From assembly GCF_001552155.1 (NCBI RefSeq), contig NZ_BCQQ01000025.1, positions 1 through 64,000 on the forward strand: 64,000 nucleotides of DNA, written 5' to 3'. Source of the stretch: Actinomadura formosensis NBRC 14204 (GTDB taxonomy: Bacteria > Actinomycetota > Actinomycetes > Streptosporangiales > Streptosporangiaceae). Every line of letters starts with the position of its first letter. The stretch's first letter is position 1. Below the pieces are notes generated by a model, which was given only the letters and a program-made list of their open reading frames with translations, did not search any database and was not told the origin of the DNA. A program made the translations under genes and the position numbers. Below, piece after piece: positions 17,436-24,775 of this stretch.

Positions 17436-17930
17436 ATGTCCGGAACGATGACCGCACGCGGAATCCACTCCGCCGCCGAGTCCATGCCGCCGAGTCCACG
17501 CCACCGTCCGCTGCCCGCGCCCCGTCCGGCGCACACGGCCGTCGGCCAACTGCACGCCGCCCGCATGGGCCTCGCCGAGGCCGCCGAGGCCACCTCGCCG
17601 GCCGTCCGCTATGTCTGCGCCCACCTGGCCGCGCTGCGCGCCGCCGCCGCGGTGCTGGCGTCCAAGGAACCGCTGGAGACCCACCGCCGCGGCCGTCCGC
17701 GCAGCGTGTGGGTGCTGCTGCCCGAGGCCGAGCCCGCGCTGCGCGAGTGGGCCGCCTTCTTCGCCGCCGGCGCCGACAAGCGCGCCGCCGCCGAGGCGGG
17801 CCTCCCGCGCGCCGTCACCCCGCGCGAGGCCGAGGAACTCGTGCACGACGCCGAAGTCTTCGTCACCCTCGTCGAGGACACCCTCGGCATCGACGGGCAG
17901 CCCACCCTGCCCGTCCCAGAGGCCAGCTAG
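17436..17930 (+). CDS. SAV_6107-family HEPN-domain protein, SOS-regulated candidate
   Basis: 164 residues, mostly helical. The protein resembles the SAV_6107 HEPN family. Arg58 and His63 in RYVCAH form an Rx4H motif, the metal-independent RNase signature of HEPN domains (that it is catalytic here is inference). Pro-rich residues 18-33 precede the helices. The ATG has a strong GGAAGGAGG site five bases upstream; the frame is open before it but lacks signals. The promoter carries a perfect LexA box. The gene is alone on its strand, with no nucleotidyltransferase antitoxin beside it. Confidence 0.85.
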   Translation: MSGTMTARGIHSAAESMPPSPRHRPLPAPRPAHTAVGQLHAARMGLAEAAEATSPAVRYVCAHLAALRAAAAVLASKEPLETHRRGRPRSVWVLLPEAEPALREWAAFFAAGADKRAAAEAGLPRAVTPREAEELVHDAEVFVTLVEDTLGIDGQPTLPVPEAS

Positions 17931-17979
17931 CCATCTCCGAGGGCCGTCCCCGCCTCCCCACGGGACCGGCCGCGCCGGA

Positions 17980-18004
17980 GGCCGGGGCGGGCGTCCCGCC
18001 GGCC
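17980..18004 (+). terminator. GC-rich hairpin after the HEPN gene
   Basis: GGCGGG (17986-17991) pairs with CCCGCC (17995-18000) around a three-base loop, and flanking GGCC (17980-17983) pairs with GGCC (18001-18004). It starts 50 bases after the HEPN stop. No U-tract. Confidence 0.45.
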
Positions 18005-18094
18005 CTCACCGCGGGGCGCAGGCCCGGCCTCCGGCGAACCCCCGGGCGATCGCGCCGGCGGTGACCGCAACCCCCCGAGCCGATGCCGCCGGCG

Positions 18095-18140
18095 CGATCC
18101 CATGCCCGCCCGCGGGCTCGATCCCATGCCCGCCCGCGGG
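18095..18140. repeat. Two tandem copies of a 24-bp unit before the CoA-transferase
   Basis: The unit begins CGATCCCATGCCCGCCCGCG. Copy one is 18095-18118; copy two starts at 18119 and matches for 22 bases. Each copy contains CCCGCGGG, a short palindrome. It lies 30 bases before the CoA-transferase start and may be a slippage product or operator. Confidence 0.7.
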
Positions 18141-18170
18141 TGGTGGAGAGGAGCCTGATAGACAACGCCC

Positions 18171-19352
18171 ATGACCGGAACGCCGCCGCTGGACGGGATG
18201 CGCGTGGTGGAGCTGTCCAGCTTCGTCGCGACGCCGCTGGGCGGGATGACCCTGGCGCAGCTCGGCGCGGACGTCATCCGGGTCGACCAGATCGGCGGCG
18301 GACCCGACATCGACCGGTGGCCGCTCGCGCCGTCCGGCCGGAGCCTGTACTGGGCCGGGCTGAACAAGGGCAAGCGGTCGGTCACCGTCGACCTGCGGTC
18401 CCGGGAGGGACGGGAACTGGTCGCCGGGCTCGTCGCGGAGAGCGGCGTCGTCCTGACCAACGCGCCGCCGCGTCAGGGCCTCACCTGCGAGGAGCTGAAG
18501 GCGGTCAGGCCCGACCTCGTCCATGTCCGGCTCCAGGGGACGCGTGACGGCGGCAACGCCGTCGACTACACGGTGAACGCCGCCATGGGCTTCCCGCTGG
18601 TCACGGGACCGCCCGGCCAGGAGACCCCCGTCAACCACGCCCTGCCCGCGTGGGATGTGGCGTGCGGCCTCTACATGGCCGTCGGCCTCCTGGCGGCCGA
18701 GCGGCACCGTCTGCGGACGGGCGAGGGCCAATGCCTCCGGGTGGCGCTGTACGACGTCGCCCTGGCCACCGCAGGGAACCTGGGTCACCTCGCAGAGGCA
18801 CAGCTGACCCGTGCGAGGCCGCGGCTGGGGAACCATCTGTTCGGCGACTTCGGACGGGACTTCGCCACCGCCGACGGCCGGGTCATGGTCGCGGTGCTCA
18901 CCGCCCGCCACTGGCGGGACCTGGTGGAGGCGACCGGCGTCGGCGAGGTCGCCGCCGCCCTTGAGCGGGCGTTCGGCGCCGACTTCCGCGAGGCGGGCGA
19001 CCGCTACGCCTACCGCGACGCGCTCGGCGGCGTCCTCGGCCCGTGGTTCTCGTCCCGTACGTGCGACCAGGTGGGGGAGACGCTGGCGAAGACGTCGGTC
19101 CTGTGGTCCCGGTACCGGGACTTCGCCGAGGTGGCCGCCGCCCTTCACGACGAGCCGCTCATGGGGCGCCTGGACCAGCCGGGCATAGGCGTCCACCTGG
19201 CCCCGGGCTCGCCGCTGCGGCTCGGTGACGCCTCGATGCCCCCCGTGCCGGCCCCGACGCTGGGCGAGCACACGGACGAGGTCCTGCGGGACGTCCTGTC
19301 CCTGTCCGCGGACCGGATCGCCGCCCTGCGCGACGCGGGGACGATCCGCTGA
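18171..19352 (+). CDS. CaiB/BaiF-family (class III) CoA-transferase
   Basis: 393 residues, the usual length. Family hallmarks: PLDGMRVVELSSFVATPLGG at the N terminus, LGADVIRVDQ, NKGKRSVTVDLR, and the region around the expected catalytic Asp (NHALPAWDVACGLYMAVGLL). It moves CoA between carboxylic acids or acts as a racemase-like relative; the substrate is unknown. No acyl-CoA dehydrogenase or ligase is adjacent. ATG start; the closest purine-rich run (GGAGAGGAG) is rather far upstream. Confidence 0.9.
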   Translation: MTGTPPLDGMRVVELSSFVATPLGGMTLAQLGADVIRVDQIGGGPDIDRWPLAPSGRSLYWAGLNKGKRSVTVDLRSREGRELVAGLVAESGVVLTNAPPRQGLTCEELKAVRPDLVHVRLQGTRDGGNAVDYTVNAAMGFPLVTGPPGQETPVNHALPAWDVACGLYMAVGLLAAERHRLRTGEGQCLRVALYDVALATAGNLGHLAEAQLTRARPRLGNHLFGDFGRDFATADGRVMVAVLTARHWRDLVEATGVGEVAAALERAFGADFREAGDRYAYRDALGGVLGPWFSSRTCDQVGETLAKTSVLWSRYRDFAEVAAALHDEPLMGRLDQPGIGVHLAPGSPLRLGDASMPPVPAPTLGEHTDEVLRDVLSLSADRIAALRDAGTIR

Positions 19353-19427
19353 CCACGGATACGCCACGGCTACATCTATGAATCCGGATCTGGCCATGTC
19401 GGCATATGGATAATTACACTTGCCCGC

Positions 19428-20117
19428 ATGATGGATGATCCCTCTGTCCGGATCATGGACGTGCTCGGCGAGCCCCTGGCCCCCGGTGAGGAGCCGCTGC
19501 GCTCGGCCCTGGAGGACCTCGGCACGCCCGTGCAGTTTCCGGCCGGGCACACGATCTTCTGGGAGGGGCAGCCGTCCCATTCGGTGCTGCTGATCCAGAA
19601 GGGCAGCGTCAAGGTGACCCGGAAGGCCGCCGACGGCACGGAGATCATCCTGGCGATCCGCGGTGAGGGCGAGGTCATGGGGGAGGAGGGCGTCCTCATG
19701 GGCGAGCCCCGGGCGGCGACGGTGACGACGATCACCGACCTCGCCGGCCTGGACATCGCCGCGGAGGCGCTGCTCGCCTTCGTCCGGGACCACGACCTGT
19801 GGCCGCTGATGTACCGGGCGGCCGTCCGCCGCCGCCGCCAGTCCGACCAGCGGGCGCTGCTGGCGCGGCTGGATGTGAAGAGCCGGCTGGCCCGCTGGCT
19901 GCTCGACCTGGCGAGCGAGGTGGGCGAGGAGGACGGGGAGGGCTGGACGCTCGCGGTCACCCTCTCCCAGCAGGATCTCGCCGGGCGGATCGGCGCGTCC
20001 CGCGACGCCGTCGCGATCGAGCTGCGCAAGCTCCGCGAGGAGGGGCTGGTGAGCACCGGCCGGCGCAAGATCACCCTGCACAATCTCGAAGGTTTGCGTA
20101 ATATTGCACATAGCTAG
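19428..20117 (+). CDS. Crp/Fnr-family transcription regulator
   Basis: 229 residues. A cyclic-nucleotide-binding-like beta barrel (about 30-145: FPAGHTIFWEGQPSHSVLLI, GSVKVTRKAADGTEIILAI) is followed by the dimer helix and a Crp winged helix (SQQDLAGRIGASRDAVAIEL, GLVSTGRRKITLHN). The cAMP-contact residues of enteric Crp are not evident, so the ligand is unknown. TACACT (19415-19420) ends seven bases before the ATG, suggesting a leaderless start. A Crp-type palindrome lies 24 bases after its stop, before the next two genes. Confidence 0.9.
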   Translation: MMDDPSVRIMDVLGEPLAPGEEPLRSALEDLGTPVQFPAGHTIFWEGQPSHSVLLIQKGSVKVTRKAADGTEIILAIRGEGEVMGEEGVLMGEPRAATVTTITDLAGLDIAAEALLAFVRDHDLWPLMYRAAVRRRRQSDQRALLARLDVKSRLARWLLDLASEVGEEDGEGWTLAVTLSQQDLAGRIGASRDAVAIELRKLREEGLVSTGRRKITLHNLEGLRNIAHS

Positions 20118-20140
20118 CCTGTAGACATACATTCTTCTCC

Positions 20141-20156
20141 ATGTGTTAATACACAT
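20141..20156. promoter_or_regulatory. Palindrome ATGTGT-TAAT-ACACAT, candidate Crp-family operator
   Basis: A six-base inverted repeat around TAAT, in a locally AT-rich patch between the Crp-like gene and the two-helix membrane protein gene. The form resembles TGTGA-N6-TCACA and TTGAT-N4-ATCAA sites. Its position 14 bases before the next start suggests control of the downstream pair by the regulator just upstream (inference). Confidence 0.6.
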
Positions 20157-20169
20157 AAGAGAAGTCGCA

Positions 20170-20433
20170 GTGGCTTCCCCGGGAACGTCCGGAGGGCACT
20201 TCATCATGACGCTGCAGGTGGTAGGTGCGGTGTGCATCGTGATAGCGCTGATCGGCGGAGACTTCGACGTCGGCGGGGTGGAGATCCCGCGGCTGTCACG
20301 GGGGCGGATCGCCGCGCTCGTCACGGCGGGCGTCATCCTGGTGGGGCTCGGCCTGCTGGCCGACGCGGGGCAGGTTCCCGACCCGCCCCAGGTGCCCTCG
20401 CCGGTGGCGCGGACCACGCCCGGGGGGCCGTGA
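20170..20433 (+). CDS. Small two-helix membrane protein
   Basis: About 87 residues. Two hydrophobic segments (VVGAVCIVIALIGG near 17-30, and IAALVTAGVILVGLGLLAD near 49-67) flank a short polar loop, DFDVGGVEIPRLSRGR. The tail is Pro-rich. The loop pattern (gVEIPxLSRxxR between helices) recurs in small actinobacterial membrane proteins near signalling or conflict genes; no function is established. GTG at 20170 with AGAGAAG five bases before it is preferred; an ATG at 20206 is possible. 29 bases before the MazG-like gene. Confidence 0.65.
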   Translation: MASPGTSGGHFIMTLQVVGAVCIVIALIGGDFDVGGVEIPRLSRGRIAALVTAGVILVGLGLLADAGQVPDPPQVPSPVARTTPGGP

Positions 20434-20462
20434 CGATTTCCGTACAGGAGGGACGCGTGCAC

Positions 20463-20786
20463 ATGACCGATCCGCTCGGGCCGTTCCAGCCCATGTGGGA
20501 CGCCTGGGACGAGGCGCACGAGGAGATCACGCGTAAGCCCTTTACGCATTTCCGCCGCGCGGTCGACATCCAGTTCGACGAACTGGACGAGCACCTGGCG
20601 CGGGGGGACGAGGCGGCCGCCGCGCGGGAGGCCGCCGACGTGATCAGCATCGCCCTCAACCTGATGCGCCGCCTCGGGCACGGCCCGGACGAGATCGCCG
20701 AGATCGTCCGCTCCCGGGCCGAGCACCGGATGAAGGGCCAGGCGCTCGCCATTCTCGACAAGTACCAGCAGGTCTATGACATCTGA
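20463..20786 (+). CDS. MazG-like all-alpha NTP pyrophosphatase domain protein
   Basis: 107 residues, all helical. E40xxE43 and E56xxD59 are separated by 12 residues, the ExxE-ExxD metal-binding pattern of the MazG/HisE/dUTPase-alpha superfamily. The line RRAVDIQFDELDEHL, then AADVISIALNLMRRLG, is typical of MazG-like proteins. The substrate nucleotide is unknown. It is not HisE, whose sequence differs. The ATG has AGGAGGGA nine bases upstream. It is paired with the two-helix membrane gene behind the Crp-type palindrome. Confidence 0.78.
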   Translation: MTDPLGPFQPMWDAWDEAHEEITRKPFTHFRRAVDIQFDELDEHLARGDEAAAAREAADVISIALNLMRRLGHGPDEIAEIVRSRAEHRMKGQALAILDKYQQVYDI

Positions 20787-20865
20787 CGGCCGCGCCGCCA
20801 GGGCGCGCCGTGCGTGCTCCGTCCCCGTATGAGATTGTTAGGGCGGCGAAGTACGGGAGGCTCGG

Positions 20866-22278
20866 GTGGCGGCGCAGGGCGGGCGCGGGCTGGTCCCGCT
20901 GCTGGCGTTCCTCGGTGTGATGGCCTACTCGCTGTCCATGGCCGTCGTGACGCCCGCGCTGCCGCAGATCCAGGACGGCCTGGGCACCACGCCCGCCGGC
21001 GCCGCGTGGGCGCTCACCGCGATGACGCTGTCCGCGGCGGTCGCCACACCGGTCGTGGGCCGGCTCGGCGACCTGTACGGGCCGCGGCACGTTCTGCTCG
21101 CCGTGCTCGTGATCGCGACCGCGGGCATGGTCGTCGCGGCCTTGGCGTGGTCGGTGCCGGTCATGCTCGCCGGGCGGGTGCTGGGCGGCATCGGCGGCGG
21201 CGTCTTCCCGCTGGCGTACACGATCATCCGGGACGTGATCCCGCCCGCCCGGACGGCGTCGGCGGTCGGGCTCATGTCGTCCATGCTGGGCCTCGGCGGC
21301 GCGGTCTCCTGGTGCCTGGCGGGGCCGATCATCGACCTGCTGGGCTGGCGGTGGCTGCTCTGGGTGCCGGTCGCCGGGCTGGTGCCCGGCGTCGTCCTCG
21401 CCTGGTGGCTCGTCCCGCGGTCGGCGCCCCGGGACGCGGCCAAGGTGGACTGGTGGGGCGCCGTCCTGTTCGCGGCCTGGCTGGTGGCCGCGCTCACCGC
21501 GCTGACCGAGGGCATGGACTGGGGCTGGACGTCCCCGGGCGTCCTCGGCCTGCTGGCGCTGTCGGCCGTGACGGCCTGCGCGTGGTGGCGGGTCGAGTGC
21601 CGCGTCCCCGAGCCGCTGATCGATCCGCGGCTGATGCGCGTCCGCGGCGTGTGGACGGCGAACGCCGCGTCGCTGCTGTCCGGGTACGCGCTCATGGCCG
21701 GAGGGCTGCTGTTCCCGCTGCTCGTCCAGCTTCCCGGAGACACCGGGTACGGCTTCGGCGGCACGGCCACCCAGGCGGCCCTGCTGCAACTGCCCGCCAG
21801 CGTCGGGATGACCGCCGCGGGCATGGCGGCGGGCCTGCTCGACCGGCGAATCGGCTCGCGCATGGTGCTGTTCGGCGGCGCGCTGGCGACCGGTCTGGGG
21901 TATGCGTTCGTGGCGTTCCAGCATGCCGCCATGTGGCAGCTGTACGTCGGCGGCCTGGCACGGGGCATCGGCCTCGGCTTCGCCTATGCCGCCGTCGCGA
22001 ACCTGGTCGTCGCGGCCGTCCCCGCGGGTGAGACGGGTGTGGCGACCGGCGTCAACACTCTGATCCGCACGGTCGGCGCCTCCCTCGGGACGCAGATCAG
22101 CGCGGTCGTCATCGTGGCCGTCCCCGGCGAGAGCGGTTACACGGCCGGCTTCGCGGTGAGCGCCGCCGTCATGGCCGTCGTCCTGCCGCTGGCCCTCCTC
22201 GCCCCGCGCCGCCGCCGGGGGACCGGCCGCGTCACCGTGCCGGACGCCGGCGAGCACCGTGCCGTGGAGGCGCACTGA
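20866..22278 (+). CDS. MFS transporter, DHA2-like
   Basis: 470 residues with about 14 transmembrane helices. Motif A appears as VGRLGDLYGPRHVLL, and motif C-like glycine/proline residues follow (GRVLGGIGGGVFPLAYTIIR). TGVATGVNTLIRTVGASLGTQ is typical of DHA2 drug-exporter relatives. The substrate is unknown. GTG start with GGGAGG a few bases upstream. It ends in a strong hairpin shared with the convergent bldD gene. Confidence 0.9.
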   Translation: MAAQGGRGLVPLLAFLGVMAYSLSMAVVTPALPQIQDGLGTTPAGAAWALTAMTLSAAVATPVVGRLGDLYGPRHVLLAVLVIATAGMVVAALAWSVPVMLAGRVLGGIGGGVFPLAYTIIRDVIPPARTASAVGLMSSMLGLGGAVSWCLAGPIIDLLGWRWLLWVPVAGLVPGVVLAWWLVPRSAPRDAAKVDWWGAVLFAAWLVAALTALTEGMDWGWTSPGVLGLLALSAVTACAWWRVECRVPEPLIDPRLMRVRGVWTANAASLLSGYALMAGGLLFPLLVQLPGDTGYGFGGTATQAALLQLPASVGMTAAGMAAGLLDRRIGSRMVLFGGALATGLGYAFVAFQHAAMWQLYVGGLARGIGLGFAYAAVANLVVAAVPAGETGVATGVNTLIRTVGASLGTQISAVVIVAVPGESGYTAGFAVSAAVMAVVLPLALLAPRRRRGTGRVTVPDAGEHRAVEAH

Positions 22279-22289
22279 GAACACGGGAC

Positions 22290-22314
22290 GGGGCCCGGCG
22301 TGAGACCGGGCCCC
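22290..22314. terminator. Bidirectional terminator between the MFS gene and bldD
   Basis: GGGGCCCGG (22290-22298) pairs perfectly with CCGGGCCCC (22306-22314) over a seven-base loop. It lies 11 bases after the MFS stop and 18 before the bldD stop on the opposite strand. Confidence 0.8.
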
Positions 22315-22332
22315 GGCACGGTGGCGGGTGTA

Positions 22333-22827
22333 TCAGAAGGACTCGACGGCGCGGCGCGCCTCCGGGTCCAGGACGCCCCAGCTGATCAGCTCTTCGGTCA
22401 GCTCGGTCGGGGACTTGTCGTAGATGACCGCGAGCGAACGCAGGTCTTCCTGGCGGATGGACAGGACCTTTCCGTTGTAGTCGCCCCGCTGGCTCTGGAT
22501 CGTCGCGGCGTAGCGGGCGAGAGGACCGGCCTTGTCTTTCGGAAGCTGCTGCAACCGCTCTAGATCGATCACGAGCTTGGGTGTAGGCCCGAGCGGGCTC
22601 GGCGCGGCTCCGCCGGGCAGCAACTCGGAAACCGGCACGCCATAGAAATCGGCGAGCTCGGCCAGCTTCTGAACGGTGACGGCGCGGTCGCCCCGCTCGT
22701 ACGAACCCACGACGACGGCCTTCCAGCGGCCGCGTGACTTCTCCTCCACGCCGTGCAGGGACAGGCCCTGCTGGGTGCGGATGGCGCGCAGGCGCGCGCC
22801 GAGAGCCTTAGCGTATTCAGACGGCAT
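22333..22827 (-). CDS. bldD: BldD, c-di-GMP-responsive master developmental regulator
   Basis: 164 residues. The N-terminal Xre-type HTH (EYAKALGARLRAIRTQQGLS, then VVGSYERGDRAVTVQKLAEL) and the BldD-specific C-terminal domain are both present. RGD at 114-116 and RQED at 125-128, eight residues apart, form the RGD-x8-RQ(D/E)D c-di-GMP signature, so ligand-driven dimerisation should be intact. BldD represses sporulation genes in Streptomyces. ATG at 22827; the frame runs 17 codons further without a site. Divergent from pyrR, the conserved actinomycete order. Confidence 0.97.
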   Translation of the reverse strand: MPSEYAKALGARLRAIRTQQGLSLHGVEEKSRGRWKAVVVGSYERGDRAVTVQKLAELADFYGVPVSELLPGGAAPSPLGPTPKLVIDLERLQQLPKDKAGPLARYAATIQSQRGDYNGKVLSIRQEDLRSLAVIYDKSPTELTEELISWGVLDPEARRAVESF

Positions 22828-22935
22828 TCTGCGGCCCCCAGGCTCACTTTCGTCGTCGTTCGGACCCCGGCTGGTCACCGGGGGGAGACGGATTCGCGAA
22901 GCCGGGGGCTCCGGGAGTCCGCCTCCAGGGATGGT

Positions 22936-22948
22936 TACGGACAGTGAC
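22936..22948 (-). promoter_or_regulatory. bldD: Candidate BldD box (autoregulation)
   Basis: On the minus strand TCACTGTCCGTAA keeps both half-sites of the Streptomyces BldD consensus (TnAC ... GTnA, correct spacing), but two of the central bases differ. It adjoins the predicted -10 of bldD at 22948-22953, where a bound dimer would block initiation. BldD autorepression is known in Streptomyces. Confidence 0.5.
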
Positions 22949-22976
22949 GGTAAAACGGGTACGGCCCCAGGTCAAG
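22948..22976 (-). promoter_or_regulatory. bldD: Candidate bldD promoter
   Basis: Minus-strand TTGACC (22976-22971) and TACCGT (22953-22948) with a 17-base spacer. The predicted start would be near 22941, giving a leader of about 115 bases. Confidence 0.55.
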
Positions 22977-23185
22977 TCGATTGGAGAAAAGCGGTCGAAT
23001 CCGCAGCACCCGATCCGGGCCGTCCGGATCGCGCGCGGCCCGTGCCCACGCGTTGTGCCGCGCCTGTCACGACGCCGCCAGGCTCGTCGAGTGTGACCCC
23101 TTTCACCTGCGAAGACAGGGGCAGGTCCGGGTGCGGAGCGGTTCCGGCCTGCTGCTACCGTGGGGGAGACACAACGTCCTTTAAG

Positions 23186-23204
23186 GCCCGTCCTGTGAGG
23201 CGGG
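23186..23204 (+). promoter_or_regulatory. PyrR-binding RNA hairpin in the pyr leader
   Basis: The loop sequence GTCCTGTGAGGC (23190-23201) fits the PyrR-binding consensus (AGUCCnGnGAGGYU core), and CCCG before it pairs with CGGG after it (23187-23190 with 23201-23204). The hairpin ends exactly where the pyrR ribosome site GGAAGGAGG (23204-23212) begins. UMP-bound PyrR would therefore hinder translation, as shown for mycobacterial pyrR. Confidence 0.75.
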
Positions 23205-23219
23205 GAAGGAGGTTTCGCG

Positions 23220-23837
23220 GTGAATGCTGCCTCCCGGCCGGAACGGCCGGTAGCGGCGCGCGTGGCGGACGGTGATCCCCGGTCCAAGGCCGTTCTGGAG
23301 GGTCCCGACATCAGGCGCGCGCTGACCCGTATCGCACACGAGATCCTTGAGCGGACCAAGGGCGGCCATGACGTCCTGCTGCTCGGCATCCAGACCCGCG
23401 GCGTGACGCTGGCCGAGCGGCTGGCCGGTGCGCTGCGCGAGGTCGAGGGCCGCCCGGTGCCCTGGGGCTCGCTCGATGTGACCATGTACCGGGACGACCT
23501 GCGGATGCGGCCCGCCCGCGCCCTCGGCCGCACCGAGCTGCCCGCGGAGGGCGTCGACGACAAGATCGTCGTGCTGGTCGACGACGTGCTGTTCTCCGGG
23601 CGGACGGTGCGCGCCGCGCTGGACTCCCTCAACGACCTCGGCCGGCCGCGCGCCGTCCAGCTGGCCGTCCTGGTCGACCGCGGGCACCGGGAGCTGCCGA
23701 TCCGCGCCGACTACGTGGGCAAGAACCTGCCCACCTCGATGCGGGAGACCGTGAAGGTCCTGCTGGACGAGAACGACGGACGCGACGCGGTGCTGCTCGG
23801 GCCGGTGCCGTCCGACCCTGCGGGGGGTGCCGAATGA
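23220..23837 (+). CDS. pyrR: PyrR, pyrimidine operon regulator / uracil phosphoribosyltransferase
   Basis: 205 residues. An RNA-binding PRTase with the PRPP loop [19 protein letters not shown], plus [17 protein letters not shown] and VTMYRDDL. It binds UMP and the pyr leader RNA. The first 25 residues are a variable extension. GTG start seven bases after GGAAGGAGG. Its stop overlaps the pyrB ATG in an ATGA. First gene of the eight-gene pyr operon. Confidence 0.96.
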   Translation: MNAASRPERPVAARVADGDPRSKAVLEGPDIRRALTRIAHEILERTKGGHDVLLLGIQTRGVTLAERLAGALREVEGRPVPWGSLDVTMYRDDLRMRPARALGRTELPAEGVDDKIVVLVDDVLFSGRTVRAALDSLNDLGRPRAVQLAVLVDRGHRELPIRADYVGKNLPTSMRETVKVLLDENDGRDAVLLGPVPSDPAGGAE

Positions 23838-24775
23838 ACCGCCATCTGATCTCCGCCGCCGACCTGAGCCGCGACGACGCGCTGCTCGTCCTCGACACGG
23901 CCGAGGAGCTCGCGCAGATCGCGGGCCGCTCCATCAAGAAGCTGCCGACGCTGCGCGGCCGGACGGTCGTCAACCTCTTCTTCGAGGACTCCACCCGTAC
24001 CCGCATCTCGTTCGAGGCCGCGGCCAAGCGGCTGTCCGCCGACGTCATCAACTTCTCCGCGAAGGGGTCGAGCGTGTCCAAGGGCGAGAGCCTGAAGGAC
24101 ACGGCCCTCACGCTGGAGGCGATGGGCGCGGACGGCGTCGTCATCCGGCACGGCGCGTCGGGCGCGCCCCACCGGCTCGCCGGCTGGGTGCAGGGCAGCG
24201 TGGTCAACGCCGGTGACGGCACGCACGAGCACCCCACCCAGGCGCTCTTGGACGCGTTCACGATGCGCAAGCGCCTCGGTGACCTGGAGGGCCGCAAGGT
24301 CACGATCGTGGGCGACGTCCTGCACAGCCGTGTGGCGCGATCCAACGTTCTGCTGCTGAACACGCTCGGCGCGGACGTCACCCTGGTCGCGCCCCCGACG
24401 CTGCTGCCGGTCGCCATCGACACGTGGCCGTGCTCGGTGTCCTACGACCTGGACGGCGTCCTCTCCAAGAGCGACGTCATCATGATGCTGCGCGTCCAGC
24501 AGGAGCGGATGAACGCGGCCTACTTCCCGACCGTGCGCGAGTACAGCCGCCGCTACGGGCTGGACGCCGAGCGCATGGCGCAGCTGCCCGAGCACGCCAT
24601 CGTCATGCACCCCGGGCCGATGAACCGCGGCGTCGAGATCGCCGCCGAGGTCGCCGACTCCGTCCGTTCCACGATCGTCGAGCAGGTCGCCAACGGCGTC
24701 AGCGCCCGCATGGCCGTCCTGTACCTGCTGCTCGGAGGCTCCGAGTCGGCGATCGGCAAGGAGGTCTCCCAGTGA
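23834..24775 (+). CDS. pyrB: Aspartate carbamoyltransferase, catalytic chain
   Basis: 313 residues. Carbamoyl-phosphate binding [13 protein letters not shown] and [26 protein letters not shown] (80s loop) and [13 protein letters not shown] are all present. It makes carbamoyl-aspartate. No pyrI regulatory chain is found; the next gene is pyrC, so this is the class in which ATCase works with dihydroorotase or alone. Confidence 0.97.
   Translation: MNRHLISAADLSRDDALLVLDTAEELAQIAGRSIKKLPTLRGRTVVNLFFEDSTRTRISFEAAAKRLSADVINFSAKGSSVSKGESLKDTALTLEAMGADGVVIRHGASGAPHRLAGWVQGSVVNAGDGTHEHPTQALLDAFTMRKRLGDLEGRKVTIVGDVLHSRVARSNVLLLNTLGADVTLVAPPTLLPVAIDTWPCSVSYDLDGVLSKSDVIMMLRVQQERMNAAYFPTVREYSRRYGLDAERMAQLPEHAIVMHPGPMNRGVEIAAEVADSVRSTIVEQVANGVSARMAVLYLLLGGSESAIGKEVSQ

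Larger units (their letters stand above)
22828..23219. other. 392-base divergent regulatory region bldD/pyrR
   Basis: No gene seen. It holds, from left, the bldD leader and a candidate BldD operator and promoter (22936-22976, minus), then the pyrR leader with a PyrR-binding hairpin at 23186-23204. TACCGT at 23156-23161 could be the pyrR -10, but I see no good -35 for it. Confidence 0.6.

Noticed and set aside
18006-20726. Long minus-strand open frame of about 900 codons
   Set aside because: It covers four well-supported plus-strand genes and their gaps, including the AT-rich palindrome; no family similarity.
20463-20786. hisE for the MazG-like gene
   Set aside because: Shares only the superfamily metal motif; length and sequence do not match HisE and it is far from hisG.
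22978-23020. tRNA-like GGTCGAATCC word
   Set aside because: Lacks the T-loop TTCGA pairing context, acceptor stem and anticodon arm.
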